A stretch of DNA of 11,570 nucleotides, taken from Chloroflexota bacterium. Its GTDB lineage: Bacteria; Chloroflexota; Limnocylindria; Limnocylindrales; CSP1-4. The stretch spans positions 1 through 11,570 of the forward strand of contig JACCVB010000084.1 of NCBI GenBank assembly GCA_013698385.1, written 5' to 3'. A program made the translations under genes and the position numbers. Positions within the stretch are counted from its first letter, which is position 1; every line of letters starts with the position of its first letter. The notes beneath the pieces were generated by a model, which was not told the origin of the DNA, searched no databases, and saw nothing but the letters and a program-made list of their open reading frames with translations. Below, piece by piece: positions 1 to 6,351 of the stretch.

Positions 1-117
1 ACCCCGACCCCCACGCCCGAACCGACGCCGACGCCGAAACCCAAGCCCACCCCGACGCCCGAGCCGCCCACGCCGACGCCCGTACCCAGCGTCCCGCTGC
101 CGACTCCGAGCGCGTAA
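1..117 (+). CDS. C-terminal end of a Thr/Pro-rich protein (5' truncated)
   Basis: Frame 1 is open from the window edge to a TAA stop at 115-117 and encodes 38 residues made almost entirely of Thr-Pro pairs with a few Glu, Lys and Val, ending in PTPSA. Such TP-repeat tails are typical of flexible extracytoplasmic linkers or C-terminal tails on secreted or membrane-anchored bacterial proteins. The main body of the protein lies outside the window, so no function can be given. It converges on the zinc-ribbon gene, with only 27 bases between the two stop codons. The low-complexity composition means the coding call rests on the open frame and the clean stop, not on homology. Confidence 0.6.
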   Translation, partial: TPTPTPEPTPTPKPKPTPTPEPPTPTPVPSVPLPTPSA

Positions 118-144
118 CCCCGCCTCCGGCAGCCCTGGCAGTCT

Positions 145-576
145 CTAGCCCTCCGCGTCCCCCCACAGGCTCCAGCGCGCTCCGGCCGCCGTCGCGGCGA
201 CGGTGCTCGGGCCGGACCGCTTCGCGCGGGCGGCTGATCTCCGGCGTTCGGTGGCGGTCGGAGGAGCCGGGGCGACCTCGACGAAGTCACGCATCGGCGC
301 CGGGTCCGCGGCGTACGGGCGGAGCCCAGGACCCATCCGTGCAGCGACGATCGGGAGCCGCACCTCCAGATCGCCACCGCCCGTCCAGCACGCGCGGACT
401 TCGACGCCTTCAAGCGGTGCGCGCCGAGGATCGAGACCGCAGTAGCGGAGGTCGCTCGCGACCGATCTCCGGAAATGCCGGCAGGTCGCACAAGCGGTGG
501 ACGAGCGACGGCAGACCCAGCACCTGGCTGTCTCTTCCTGAAGCGTCCCGCAATGCGGACAGCGCCACATCGGCAT
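145..576 (-). CDS. Small double Cys4 zinc-ribbon protein
   Basis: This 143-residue protein has two cysteine clusters in its first 64 residues. The first is a treble-clef-like ribbon, Cys6/Cys9 (CPHCG) with Cys19/Cys22 (CWVC). The second uses Cys29/Cys32 (CATC), Cys46 in YCGLD and Cys63 in RACW. Each set could bind one zinc ion; that is inferred from the CxxC pairs. Residues 65-143 are Arg/Ala/Pro-rich, without a recognisable domain, and look disordered. I do not recognise a named family; a protein-protein or nucleic-acid contact role is possible. The start is ATG 574-576, with a second ATG two codons in; neither has a clear ribosome site. It lies 50 bases downstream of the Ig-like gene on the same strand, so the two are probably co-transcribed. 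Confidence 0.7.
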   Translation of the reverse strand: MPMWRCPHCGTLQEETARCWVCRRSSTACATCRHFRRSVASDLRYCGLDPRRAPLEGVEVRACWTGGGDLEVRLPIVAARMGPGLRPYAADPAPMRDFVEVAPAPPTATERRRSAARAKRSGPSTVAATAAGARWSLWGDAEG

Positions 577-626
577 GACCGGATGGTAGCTGCGCGCCCG
601 GCCCGTGTCGAGCGCGATCGGGTGGG

Positions 627-1826
627 CTATTTCGTGATGGTGATCGCGGTCTGGTCCGAGACGCTGCCGAAGGTGCCCGCGACCGCCAGCACGGCGGCGC
701 TGCCGGAACCGACCTCTGCCCCGCCTGGGATCGTCGTCGTCCAGATCGCACGTCCGTTCGGACCGGTCACGCCTTCGGCCGTCACGGAGGCGATGCCCGG
801 GATGCTGAGGGTGAACGTGACCCTGGCGCCGGGCAGGACCTGTCCGTCGGGATCGGTGACGGTCACGGTCAGGCGCAACGAACGAGGTAGGCTGGATCGA
901 CTCACCCGGTAGATCGACGCGCTGAGTGACGCCCTGAGCTTGCCGCTGCCGCGCCGGACGGTGAGCTCGATCTCTTTCGTGTTGCCCGCCGGATCCGTGG
1001 ACGCGATGCGCAGCGTGTTGGATCCGATCGCGAGGGGGATGCTCAACGAGAAGGTGCCATCGCCGTCGGCCGTTCCCACGATGGACGAGGCATTCGCGGC
1101 GTTTCGGACGATCAGGGTGGATCGACCTTGCGTCCGCCCCTTCAGCTCGGCTGCCTTTCGATTGATCGTCGCGCCGTCTTTCGGCGTGGTCAGCTTGATC
1201 GTGGGCGGGGTCGGGTCGAGGACATAGCGGACCAACGCCGATGACTCGGACTCGCCGCCCGGTCCGATGAGGGTCACGGTGAAATCGTTGATGCCCTTGG
1301 TCAGCGTGACCGGGATGACGGTCCGGGCGGTCGGCCCGAGCGGCGACTGCTGGATCGCCACCGGTGCCTGGTCTTCCAGGGCGAGGTAGACCCGTACCTG
1401 GTAGTCCGGGTTCCCGGCGAGCGCCGTTGGAACGGTCACGACCAGATCCACCGAATCCGCGTTGGTGTAGGGCTCGGCCGGCGACGAGATGGTCGGTGGT
1501 TCGCTGACCGTCAGGGTGGTCGGCGCCGGGGTGGCCGTCGCGGTCACGCTCTGGACGAAACCGGTCAGCGTGGAACCGAGCGACCTCGCCACGGTCGTGA
1601 ACCCGCCGACCGCCACGTACAGCACACCGACGGCCATGACCACCACGGCCACGGCCAGGAGGAGCTGGATGACGATCGGCATGCCCCGGCTGCGCCGGAT
1701 CGGCGTGTGCGTCGCCAGGCGACCGGGGGCGGGCGCAGTCGGGCGGGACTTGACGGGGGCGCCCCGGCCGCCGACCGGGGGACGCGGCCGGACGTGACTG
1801 GAGCGACCGCCGCGTCGGGTGGTCAT
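627..1826 (-). CDS. Single-pass membrane protein with tandem bacterial Ig-like domains
   Basis: The protein has 399 residues from ATG 1824-1826. Residues 1-48 are basic, Pro/Gly-rich and predicted cytoplasmic. Residues 50-73 form one strongly hydrophobic segment (IVIQLLLAVAVVVMAVGVLY), giving an N-in, C-out topology. A Thr/Ala/Pro linker (about 93-115) leads to three beta-rich modules: about 105-205, about 206-292 (PTIKLTTPKDG...GTFSLSIPL...STDPAGNTKEIEL, like the Ig-like modules of bacterial surface proteins) and about 298-399 (TVTDPDGQVLPGARVTFTL...TGPNGRAIWTTTI, like Big_1/invasin-type repeats). No enzyme motif is visible. A structural or adhesive cell-envelope role is the likeliest inference. 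Longer in-frame upstream starts exist, but the upstream residues lack coding character. It is followed on the same strand by the zinc-ribbon gene. Confidence 0.82.
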   Translation of the reverse strand: MTTRRGGRSSHVRPRPPVGGRGAPVKSRPTAPAPGRLATHTPIRRSRGMPIVIQLLLAVAVVVMAVGVLYVAVGGFTTVARSLGSTLTGFVQSVTATATPAPTTLTVSEPPTISSPAEPYTNADSVDLVVTVPTALAGNPDYQVRVYLALEDQAPVAIQQSPLGPTARTVIPVTLTKGINDFTVTLIGPGGESESSALVRYVLDPTPPTIKLTTPKDGATINRKAAELKGRTQGRSTLIVRNAANASSIVGTADGDGTFSLSIPLAIGSNTLRIASTDPAGNTKEIELTVRRGSGKLRASLSASIYRVSRSSLPRSLRLTVTVTDPDGQVLPGARVTFTLSIPGIASVTAEGVTGPNGRAIWTTTIPGGAEVGSGSAAVLAVAGTFGSVSDQTAITITK

Positions 1827-1834
1827 CGCGGTCG

Positions 1835-1840
1835 ATTGTC
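1835..1840 (-). promoter_or_regulatory. Possible -10 box for the Ig-like gene (leaderless)
   Basis: On the minus strand the hexamer GACAAT ends 8 bases before the ATG of the Ig-like gene, and there is no Shine-Dalgarno sequence between them. This spacing would place transcription initiation at or very near the start codon. No convincing -35 element was found. The call is weak by itself and is included because two other genes in the window show the same arrangement. Confidence 0.3.
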
Positions 1841-1872
1841 GCACGGCTGTGTCGGACCGTTGCACTGCGTTG

Positions 1873-1878
1873 TACTCT
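1873..1878 (+). promoter_or_regulatory. Possible -10 box for the folate cassette
   Basis: TACTCT sits inside the 9-mer GTACTCTGG, which recurs exactly upstream of the ribosomal protein L25 gene. If it is a -10 element, transcription would begin near 1885 and give an untranslated leader of about 240 bases before the first ATG. No clear -35 hexamer is visible at the standard distance. Confidence 0.3.
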
Positions 1879-2122
1879 GGCGCGGTCAGCGCGCGTGGCC
1901 AGGGTCCACGCCGCCCGGGGAAGGGTTGGAGTGCAGTCCCGAGATCCACGATCCGGTCACGACCTTCGTCGGTCGCAGGGCAGCGGGCCCGGCGCGACCG
2001 GCGGTTCAGGTCCGCCGTCGTTCAGCGCGGCCGTGGGCGGCGGCCGACCAGCCTTCGGTCTTGGTCCGATCGCTCGCGTGCAGGCCTCACCCCTCGCGGC
2101 CCGCGCCGGCGGGGCGGCGACG

Positions 2123-2389
2123 ATGTCCATGAGCCCGCCGCGCATCGGGTTCGGGCTGCCCAGTCTCCGCCGTAACGTCTGCCCACACTTCTACATGAGC
2201 GGGTCCCGTGGTGCCATCTCGGTGCATGCGCCGCACCTCTTGAAGGCCCTGATCCGGCAGGACACCAACGTCAGCCGCTGTCAACTGCGTGGCGGAGTCC
2301 ACCTGGACCCGGGCTACGTCAACGACGTCTGCCTCACCCCGCGCTTCAACCAGTGCGTCTTCTATGAGGACGAGCTGACCCGCGAGTGA
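2123..2389 (+). CDS. Four-cysteine mini-protein coupled to folC
   Basis: An 88-residue protein begins at ATG 2123-2125, preceded by G-rich sequence (GGCGGGGCGG). Another ATG lies two codons downstream, and an in-frame GTG near 2078 is an alternative. The cysteines are Cys20 (VCPHF), Cys53, Cys70 (VCLTPRF) and Cys78 (QCVFYED). The pattern CPxF-(32)-C-(16)-CLTxxF-xx-C resembles a short four-cysteine motif that I recall from Chloroflexota proteins, often beside LysM or other envelope domains; here it stands alone. Possible roles are metal or Fe-S binding or a disulfide fold, and the sequence does not decide between them. There is no signal peptide. Its TGA overlaps the folC GTG as GTGA, so it is co-transcribed and probably translationally coupled to the folate genes. 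Confidence 0.65.
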   Translation: MSMSPPRIGFGLPSLRRNVCPHFYMSGSRGAISVHAPHLLKALIRQDTNVSRCQLRGGVHLDPGYVNDVCLTPRFNQCVFYEDELTRE

Positions 2390-3711
2390 GCGGCCCACTC
2401 GCGTACGACGAGGCGCTCGCGGCCCTGACCGAGCGAGGCCGATTCGGGATCCGCCTCGGGCTTGGCCGGACGCGTGCCCTGCTCCGTGCCCTGGGCGATC
2501 CCCAGCTGGCCGTGCGTGGCGCGCTCGTCGCGGGTACCAACGGCAAGGGCAGCGTGCTGGCGCTGGCGGGAAGTGCCCTGCGCGCAGCCGGACTGCGGGT
2601 CGGCTCCACTCCCAAGCCTCACCTCGTCTCGTATCGCGAGCGGATCGAGATCGACGGGCAGCCCATCGACCCGCGCGCGTTCGCCCGCCAGGTCGAGGCC
2701 GTCCTCCGGGTGACGGATGCCGTCGCCCGCCGACATGGGCAGCCGACCGAGTTCGAGCTCCTGACGGCGGTCGTCTTCCGGCACTTCGCCGAGTGCGACC
2801 TGGAAGTCGCCCTCGTGGAGGTGGGTCTCGGTGGGCGACTGGACGCGACCCACGCCTGGGATGGGGGAGTGGCGGCGATCACGAACGTGGACCTCGACCA
2901 TATGGACCGCCTCGGACCGACCGTCACGGCGATCGCGCGCGAAAAGGCGGCGATCATCGAGCGCGGCGACCTTGCCGTGACCGGGGCGATCGGCGATGCC
3001 CTGGCCGTCATCGCGCGACGGGCGAGCAGGCTGGGCGTGCCCTTGACGGTCGTGCCCCCTGCGCCGCTCCTCGGCTGGGACCGCGATGGGATCGAGGTCG
3101 ACCTGGGCCGGCTCGGGCCGACCCGGGTCGGATTGCGCGGCCGTCACCAGGCGGCGAATGGCGCCGTCGCGGATGCGCTGCTCGACGCGCTCGACGTCGC
3201 CGGGATCGCGAACGTGGACGACGATGCCCGACGCCGTGGGTATGCCGGCGCCGTCTGGCCGGGTCGCCTGGAGCGCCTTGACGGGGCCATGGGCGACGTC
3301 CTGCTCGACGGTGCCCACAACCCGGCCGGGGCCGCGGCGCTTGCCCTGGCCCTGGACGACCTTCGCCCATTCCTGACCGACGGGCCACTCACCCTCGTGA
3401 CCGCGTCGATGGCGGACAAGGACGTGGATGGCGTCGTCCGTGCCCTGGCCCGTTCCAGGGCGATGGCCGGGGCGACGATCCTGGCCACAGCCGTGGAGCT
3501 GCCCCGGGCGATGCCGGCAGACGAGCTCGCGGAACGCTGGCGGGTCCTGGCGCCGGCGGTCAGGTCCGTCGCGAGCGTAGCCGACCCTGCCACGGCGCTC
3601 GCCACGGCCCTCGCAGGGCCCGGACCGACGGTCGTGGCCGGCTCGCTCTATCTTGTGGGTGCCGCGCGGGCCATCCTGGTGGACGATCCGGGGCTGCGCG
3701 ACGAGCCGTGA
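2386..3711 (+). CDS. folC: Dihydrofolate synthase / folylpolyglutamate synthase
   Basis: This 441-residue Mur-ligase-family enzyme attaches glutamate to dihydropteroate (and usually to tetrahydrofolates) using ATP, in the cytoplasm. The P-loop is at 50-56 (GTNGKGS, Lys54). Substrate and metal signatures follow: KPHLVSYRERI (77-87), EVGLGGRLDATH (145-156), ITNVDLDHMDRLG (165-177) and REKAAII with the likely carbamylated Lys187. The C-terminal domain carries GRHQAANG (252-259), WPGRLE (291-296) and DGAHNPAG (308-315). Length is normal for the family. The start is GTG 2386-2388, which overlaps the stop of the preceding small gene by 4 bases (GTGA). Its own stop overlaps the folP start in the same way. 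Ribosome sites are weak at both junctions, so coupling is likely. Confidence 0.95.
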   Translation: MSGPLAYDEALAALTERGRFGIRLGLGRTRALLRALGDPQLAVRGALVAGTNGKGSVLALAGSALRAAGLRVGSTPKPHLVSYRERIEIDGQPIDPRAFARQVEAVLRVTDAVARRHGQPTEFELLTAVVFRHFAECDLEVALVEVGLGGRLDATHAWDGGVAAITNVDLDHMDRLGPTVTAIAREKAAIIERGDLAVTGAIGDALAVIARRASRLGVPLTVVPPAPLLGWDRDGIEVDLGRLGPTRVGLRGRHQAANGAVADALLDALDVAGIANVDDDARRRGYAGAVWPGRLERLDGAMGDVLLDGAHNPAGAAALALALDDLRPFLTDGPLTLVTASMADKDVDGVVRALARSRAMAGATILATAVELPRAMPADELAERWRVLAPAVRSVASVADPATALATALAGPGPTVVAGSLYLVGAARAILVDDPGLRDEP

Positions 3712-4640
3712 CCGGGAGAGCCATGCAGGCGGCCGTTTCCGCGCGCGATGGGTCGGGCGATGGGCATCCCGCGCCGACGACGATCGGCGGACGATCCTTC
3801 CGCTGGGGCGAGCGGACGTTCGTCATGGGCGTCCTCAACGTGACTCCCGATTCGTTCTCGCAGGACGGCCTGCTGGCGACGGACCCCGCGGATCCGATGG
3901 TCCGAGCCGTCTCGCTCGCCAAGGCCATGGTCGAAGACGGCGCGGACCTGCTCGATATCGGCGGCGAATCGACCCGCCCAGGTCACACGACCCTTGACGC
4001 CGCCGCCGAGCGGGCGCGGGTCGTGCCGGTCGTCGCCGCCGTGCGGGCCGCGCTGCCCACGATCCCCATCAGCATCGACACCACCAAGCCCGACGTGGCC
4101 GAAGCCGCCCTTGCGGCGGGCGCGGACCTGCTCAACGACGTGTGGGCCACGGCACCGGACGGTGATCTCGCCAGGGTCGCTGCCGCCCACGGCGTTCCCC
4201 TCGTCCTGATGCACAACCGACTGGAGCCCCGCTACACGACCCTCATGCCGGAGATCCTCGCGGACCTCCAGGCCGCGATCCAACGGGCCCTGGGTGCGGG
4301 GGTGCACGAGGACGACCTGATCGTCGATCCCGGGTTCGGCTTCGGCAAGACTCCGGCGCAAAACGTCGAACTGCTTCGGAACCTCGCGGCCTTACGGCTG
4401 CTGGGTCGGCCGATCCTGCTCGGCACGTCGCGCAAGTCGACCCTCGGCCGGATCCTGGACCTGCCGGTCGGCGAGCGCCTGGAGGCGACCCTGGCCACGA
4501 CCGCCCTGAGCATCGCGTCCGGCGTGGATCTCGTGCGGGTCCATGATGTCCGGGCCAACGTCCGGGTGGCCCGGGTCAGCGATGCGATCATCCGCGGGAC
4601 CTGGTCGCCGGGCGGCGCAGCGTCAGGAGGACAGCCCTGA
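3708..4640 (+). CDS. folP: Dihydropteroate synthase
   Basis: This 310-residue TIM-barrel enzyme condenses 6-hydroxymethyl-dihydropterin pyrophosphate with p-aminobenzoate. All family signatures are present in order: GVLNVTPDSFSQDG (41-54), DIGGESTRPG (83-92), ISIDTTKP (121-128), LNDVW (142-146), LMHNR (167-171), VDPGFGFGKT (207-216), LGTSRKS (238-244) and RVHDV (277-281). About 25-35 N-terminal residues extend beyond the usual catalytic start and look flexible. I chose GTG 3708-3710 because it forms a GTGA overlap with the folC stop, matching the other junctions of this cassette. The alternative ATG at 3723 would remove five residues, but its GGGAGAG lies only two bases upstream, which is too close. 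The C terminus overlaps folB. Confidence 0.95.
   Translation: MTGRAMQAAVSARDGSGDGHPAPTTIGGRSFRWGERTFVMGVLNVTPDSFSQDGLLATDPADPMVRAVSLAKAMVEDGADLLDIGGESTRPGHTTLDAAAERARVVPVVAAVRAALPTIPISIDTTKPDVAEAALAAGADLLNDVWATAPDGDLARVAAAHGVPLVLMHNRLEPRYTTLMPEILADLQAAIQRALGAGVHEDDLIVDPGFGFGKTPAQNVELLRNLAALRLLGRPILLGTSRKSTLGRILDLPVGERLEATLATTALSIASGVDLVRVHDVRANVRVARVSDAIIRGTWSPGGAASGGQP
4625..4630 (+). promoter_or_regulatory. Shine-Dalgarno that fixes the folB start at CTG
   Basis: A perfect AGGAGG, the strongest ribosome-binding site in the window, lies within the 3' end of folP. It is 6 bases before CTG 4637-4639 but 21 bases before GTG 4652-4654. The spacing favours CTG as the folB initiation codon. Confidence 0.7.
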
Positions 4641-4999
4641 GCGATCGGATCGTGCTCTGCAACATGCGCTTCGAGGCGCGCCACGGCTACTACGACTGGG
4701 AGCAGCTCCAGACCCAGGCGTTCGAAGTGGACGTCGAACTGATCAAGAACCTCCAGCCGGCGGGGACGGAGGACGATCTCACCCAGACCGTCGACTACGG
4801 CAAGGTGTACGCCGCCGTTCGCCAGATCGTGGTGTCCACCTCGTTCAAGCTCCTTGAAGCCCTGGCCGAGGCGATCAGCCATGAACTGCTGGCCGATTTC
4901 GACGTCACCGAGGTGGGCGTCCGCGTCCGCAAACCGGGCGTGCAGCTGGGCGGACCGCTCGACTACGCCGGCGTCGAGGTCTGGCGCTCCCGCTCCTAG
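4637..4999 (+). CDS. folB: Dihydroneopterin aldolase, probable CTG start
   Basis: This 120-residue protein converts 7,8-dihydroneopterin to 6-hydroxymethyl-7,8-dihydropterin plus glycolaldehyde, and the family acts as a homo-octamer. From the CTG the N terminus reads MSDRIVLCNMRFEARHGYY, which lines up without gaps with known aldolases. With this start the conserved residues fall at Glu22, Tyr54 (TVDYG), Glu74 (LLEALAE) and Lys99 (RKPG), essentially the numbering of the Staphylococcus aureus enzyme (Glu22, Tyr54, Glu74, Lys100). Starting at GTG 4652 instead would remove the first beta-strand residues. CTG overlaps the folP stop as CTGA and has an AGGAGG six bases upstream. The TAG stop (4997-4999) interleaves with the stop of the convergent htrA gene. 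Confidence 0.93.
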   Translation: MSDRIVLCNMRFEARHGYYDWEQLQTQAFEVDVELIKNLQPAGTEDDLTQTVDYGKVYAAVRQIVVSTSFKLLEALAEAISHELLADFDVTEVGVRVRKPGVQLGGPLDYAGVEVWRSRS

Positions 5000-6351
5000 A
5001 GGCCGGACGGGCGCGTGCCGAGGGTCAGTTCCAGCGCGATCGTCTTCCCGTCGCGCAACACGTCCACCTTGACCAGGTCGCCCGGCGACGACTGGCTGAG
5101 GGTCGCGTCCAGCGGGTGCTGACCATCGATGGCTTGGCCGTCGATCTTCACGATGATGTCCCCGTCCTTGATCCCTGCCTTGGCCGCTGGCGTGCCCGGC
5201 TCCACGGCCGGCCCGTTCGCGTCCGGCCCCCCGCCACCCACGAGCGCACCGTCCTTGACCGGCAGTTTCTGGGCGTCGGCCAACTGGCGCGTGATCGTGA
5301 CGTAGCGGATGCCGAGGTACGGGCGGGACAACTTCTCGCCGGCGACGGCCTGCTCCATGATCGGACGGGCGATATCGATCGGGATGGCGAAGCCGATCCC
5401 GCTGCTGTTGGCGGCGATGGCCGTGTTGATGCCCACGACATTGCCGTCGGCGTCGAGGAGCGGGCCACCGGAGTTGCCCGGGTTGATCGCCGCATCGGTC
5501 TGGATCAGGTTGTTGAGGGTCTGGTTGCCGTCCGTCGTGATCGTCCGGCCCTTGGCCGACACGATGCCGCTCGCGACCGAATTCGAATACGTTCCGAGCG
5601 GGCTGCCGATGGCGACCACGAGCTGGCCGACCTTGAGCGCATCGGACTTGCCGAGCGCCGCCGTCGGCAGGCCGGTCGCCTCGATCTTGACGATCGCAAG
5701 GTCGGTCAGCGTATCGATGCCGTAGACGTCGCCTTTGAGGACCCGGCCGTCGTTGAGCTCGACCTGCATCTGCTGGCTGCCCGAGACGACGTGGCGGTTG
5801 GTCAGGATCCAGCCGTTCGCGTCGTAGATGACGCCGGAGCCGACGCCCGTTTCGGGAATCACGCCCTGGTTCGTGTCCACCGTGCCGGTCGTGGTGATGC
5901 GAACGACAGCCGGGCTGACCGCGGCGGCCACATCGATCGTGGCCGAGGATTCCGTGATGGTCACGGGCTGGCTGGACCCCACGGTCCGACCCGTGCTGGC
6001 CGCCGTCGGGGCGGCGGCGGCGGCCGGACGATCCAGCGCCCCGCTCGCGTTCAGTGCGATGACGGTCCCGCCCGAGGCGAGGACCGTGCCCGTGCCACCG
6101 CGCGAACCGCGGCGCTGGACGACCGGCCCGGCCGACGCCGAGACGGCGGAGGTGCTGGGGATCGCCGCGGTCGCAGCGACCGGGTCAGCCGGCTCGTACC
6201 AGCGCTCCGGGGTGGCCGTGGATCCCTCGTGGCTGGACCAGGCCGGGCGCGCGCTGACACCGGGCGAGTACCGCTGGGTCTGGTCCGTCATGTCGTCCGG
6301 CTGTGGATCGCGGTGCTGACGGGTGTACGGGTCGATGTGCTGATCATCCAT
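4996..6351 (-). CDS. HtrA/DegP-type membrane-linked PDZ serine protease
   Basis: The protein has 451 residues. Residues 1-86 are hydrophilic and probably cytoplasmic. A weakly hydrophobic stretch at about 87-105 (TGTVLASGGTVIALNASGAL) is the only candidate membrane anchor. A Pro/Ala/Thr linker leads to a trypsin-like S1C domain (about 138-335) with catalytic His187 (TNRHVV), Asp217 (TDLAIVKI) and Ser294 (NPGNSGGP), and a single C-terminal PDZ domain (about 343-445). The family degrades or holds misfolded proteins outside the membrane. The start is ATG 6349-6351, with AAGGA ten bases upstream. It overlaps the kinase stop by 8 bases (ATGGATGA), making it the third gene of the regulator-kinase-protease operon and probably its output. 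The stop codon interleaves with that of folB on CTAG. Confidence 0.93.
   Translation of the reverse strand: MDDQHIDPYTRQHRDPQPDDMTDQTQRYSPGVSARPAWSSHEGSTATPERWYEPADPVAATAAIPSTSAVSASAGPVVQRRGSRGGTGTVLASGGTVIALNASGALDRPAAAAAPTAASTGRTVGSSQPVTITESSATIDVAAAVSPAVVRITTTGTVDTNQGVIPETGVGSGVIYDANGWILTNRHVVSGSQQMQVELNDGRVLKGDVYGIDTLTDLAIVKIEATGLPTAALGKSDALKVGQLVVAIGSPLGTYSNSVASGIVSAKGRTITTDGNQTLNNLIQTDAAINPGNSGGPLLDADGNVVGINTAIAANSSGIGFAIPIDIARPIMEQAVAGEKLSRPYLGIRYVTITRQLADAQKLPVKDGALVGGGGPDANGPAVEPGTPAAKAGIKDGDIIVKIDGQAIDGQHPLDATLSQSSPGDLVKVDVLRDGKTIALELTLGTRPSGL

Larger units (their letters stand above)
1827..2122. other. Divergent intergenic region upstream of the folate cassette
   Basis: This 296-base gap separates the leftward Ig-like gene from the rightward four-cysteine protein gene. 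It holds a possible leftward -10 (1835-1840), a possible rightward -10 (TACTCT, 1873-1878) and very GC-rich sequence able to form short hairpins, such as a perfect 5-bp stem with a 7-base loop at 2000-2016 and a CGACC/GGTCG stem near 1957-1973. The reading frame of the downstream gene stays open leftward to about 1895, but the encoded residues are Gly/Arg/Pro-rich and show no domain, so I treat it as non-coding. I could not match it to a known riboswitch or RNA. Confidence 0.4.

Noticed and set aside
1..110. Possible CRISPR or tandem-repeat array in the C/G-rich start of the window
   Set aside because: The short irregular CCGACGCC-like units are codons for Thr-Pro repeats in an open frame, with no spacer structure.
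2000..2016. tRNA-like T-arm (5-bp stem, loop TTCAGGT)
   Set aside because: The loop lacks the conserved A58. No matching acceptor stem, anticodon arm or CCA end was found around it, so it is at most a simple hairpin.
2362..3318. A 318-codon open frame on the minus strand opposite folC
   Set aside because: It mirrors folC, whose motifs are complete. Its residues are dominated by Arg, Gly and Asp, without recognisable motifs.
4652..4999. folB starting at GTG 4652
   Set aside because: It is 21 bases from the strong ribosome site and loses conserved N-terminal residues that the CTG start at 4637 restores.
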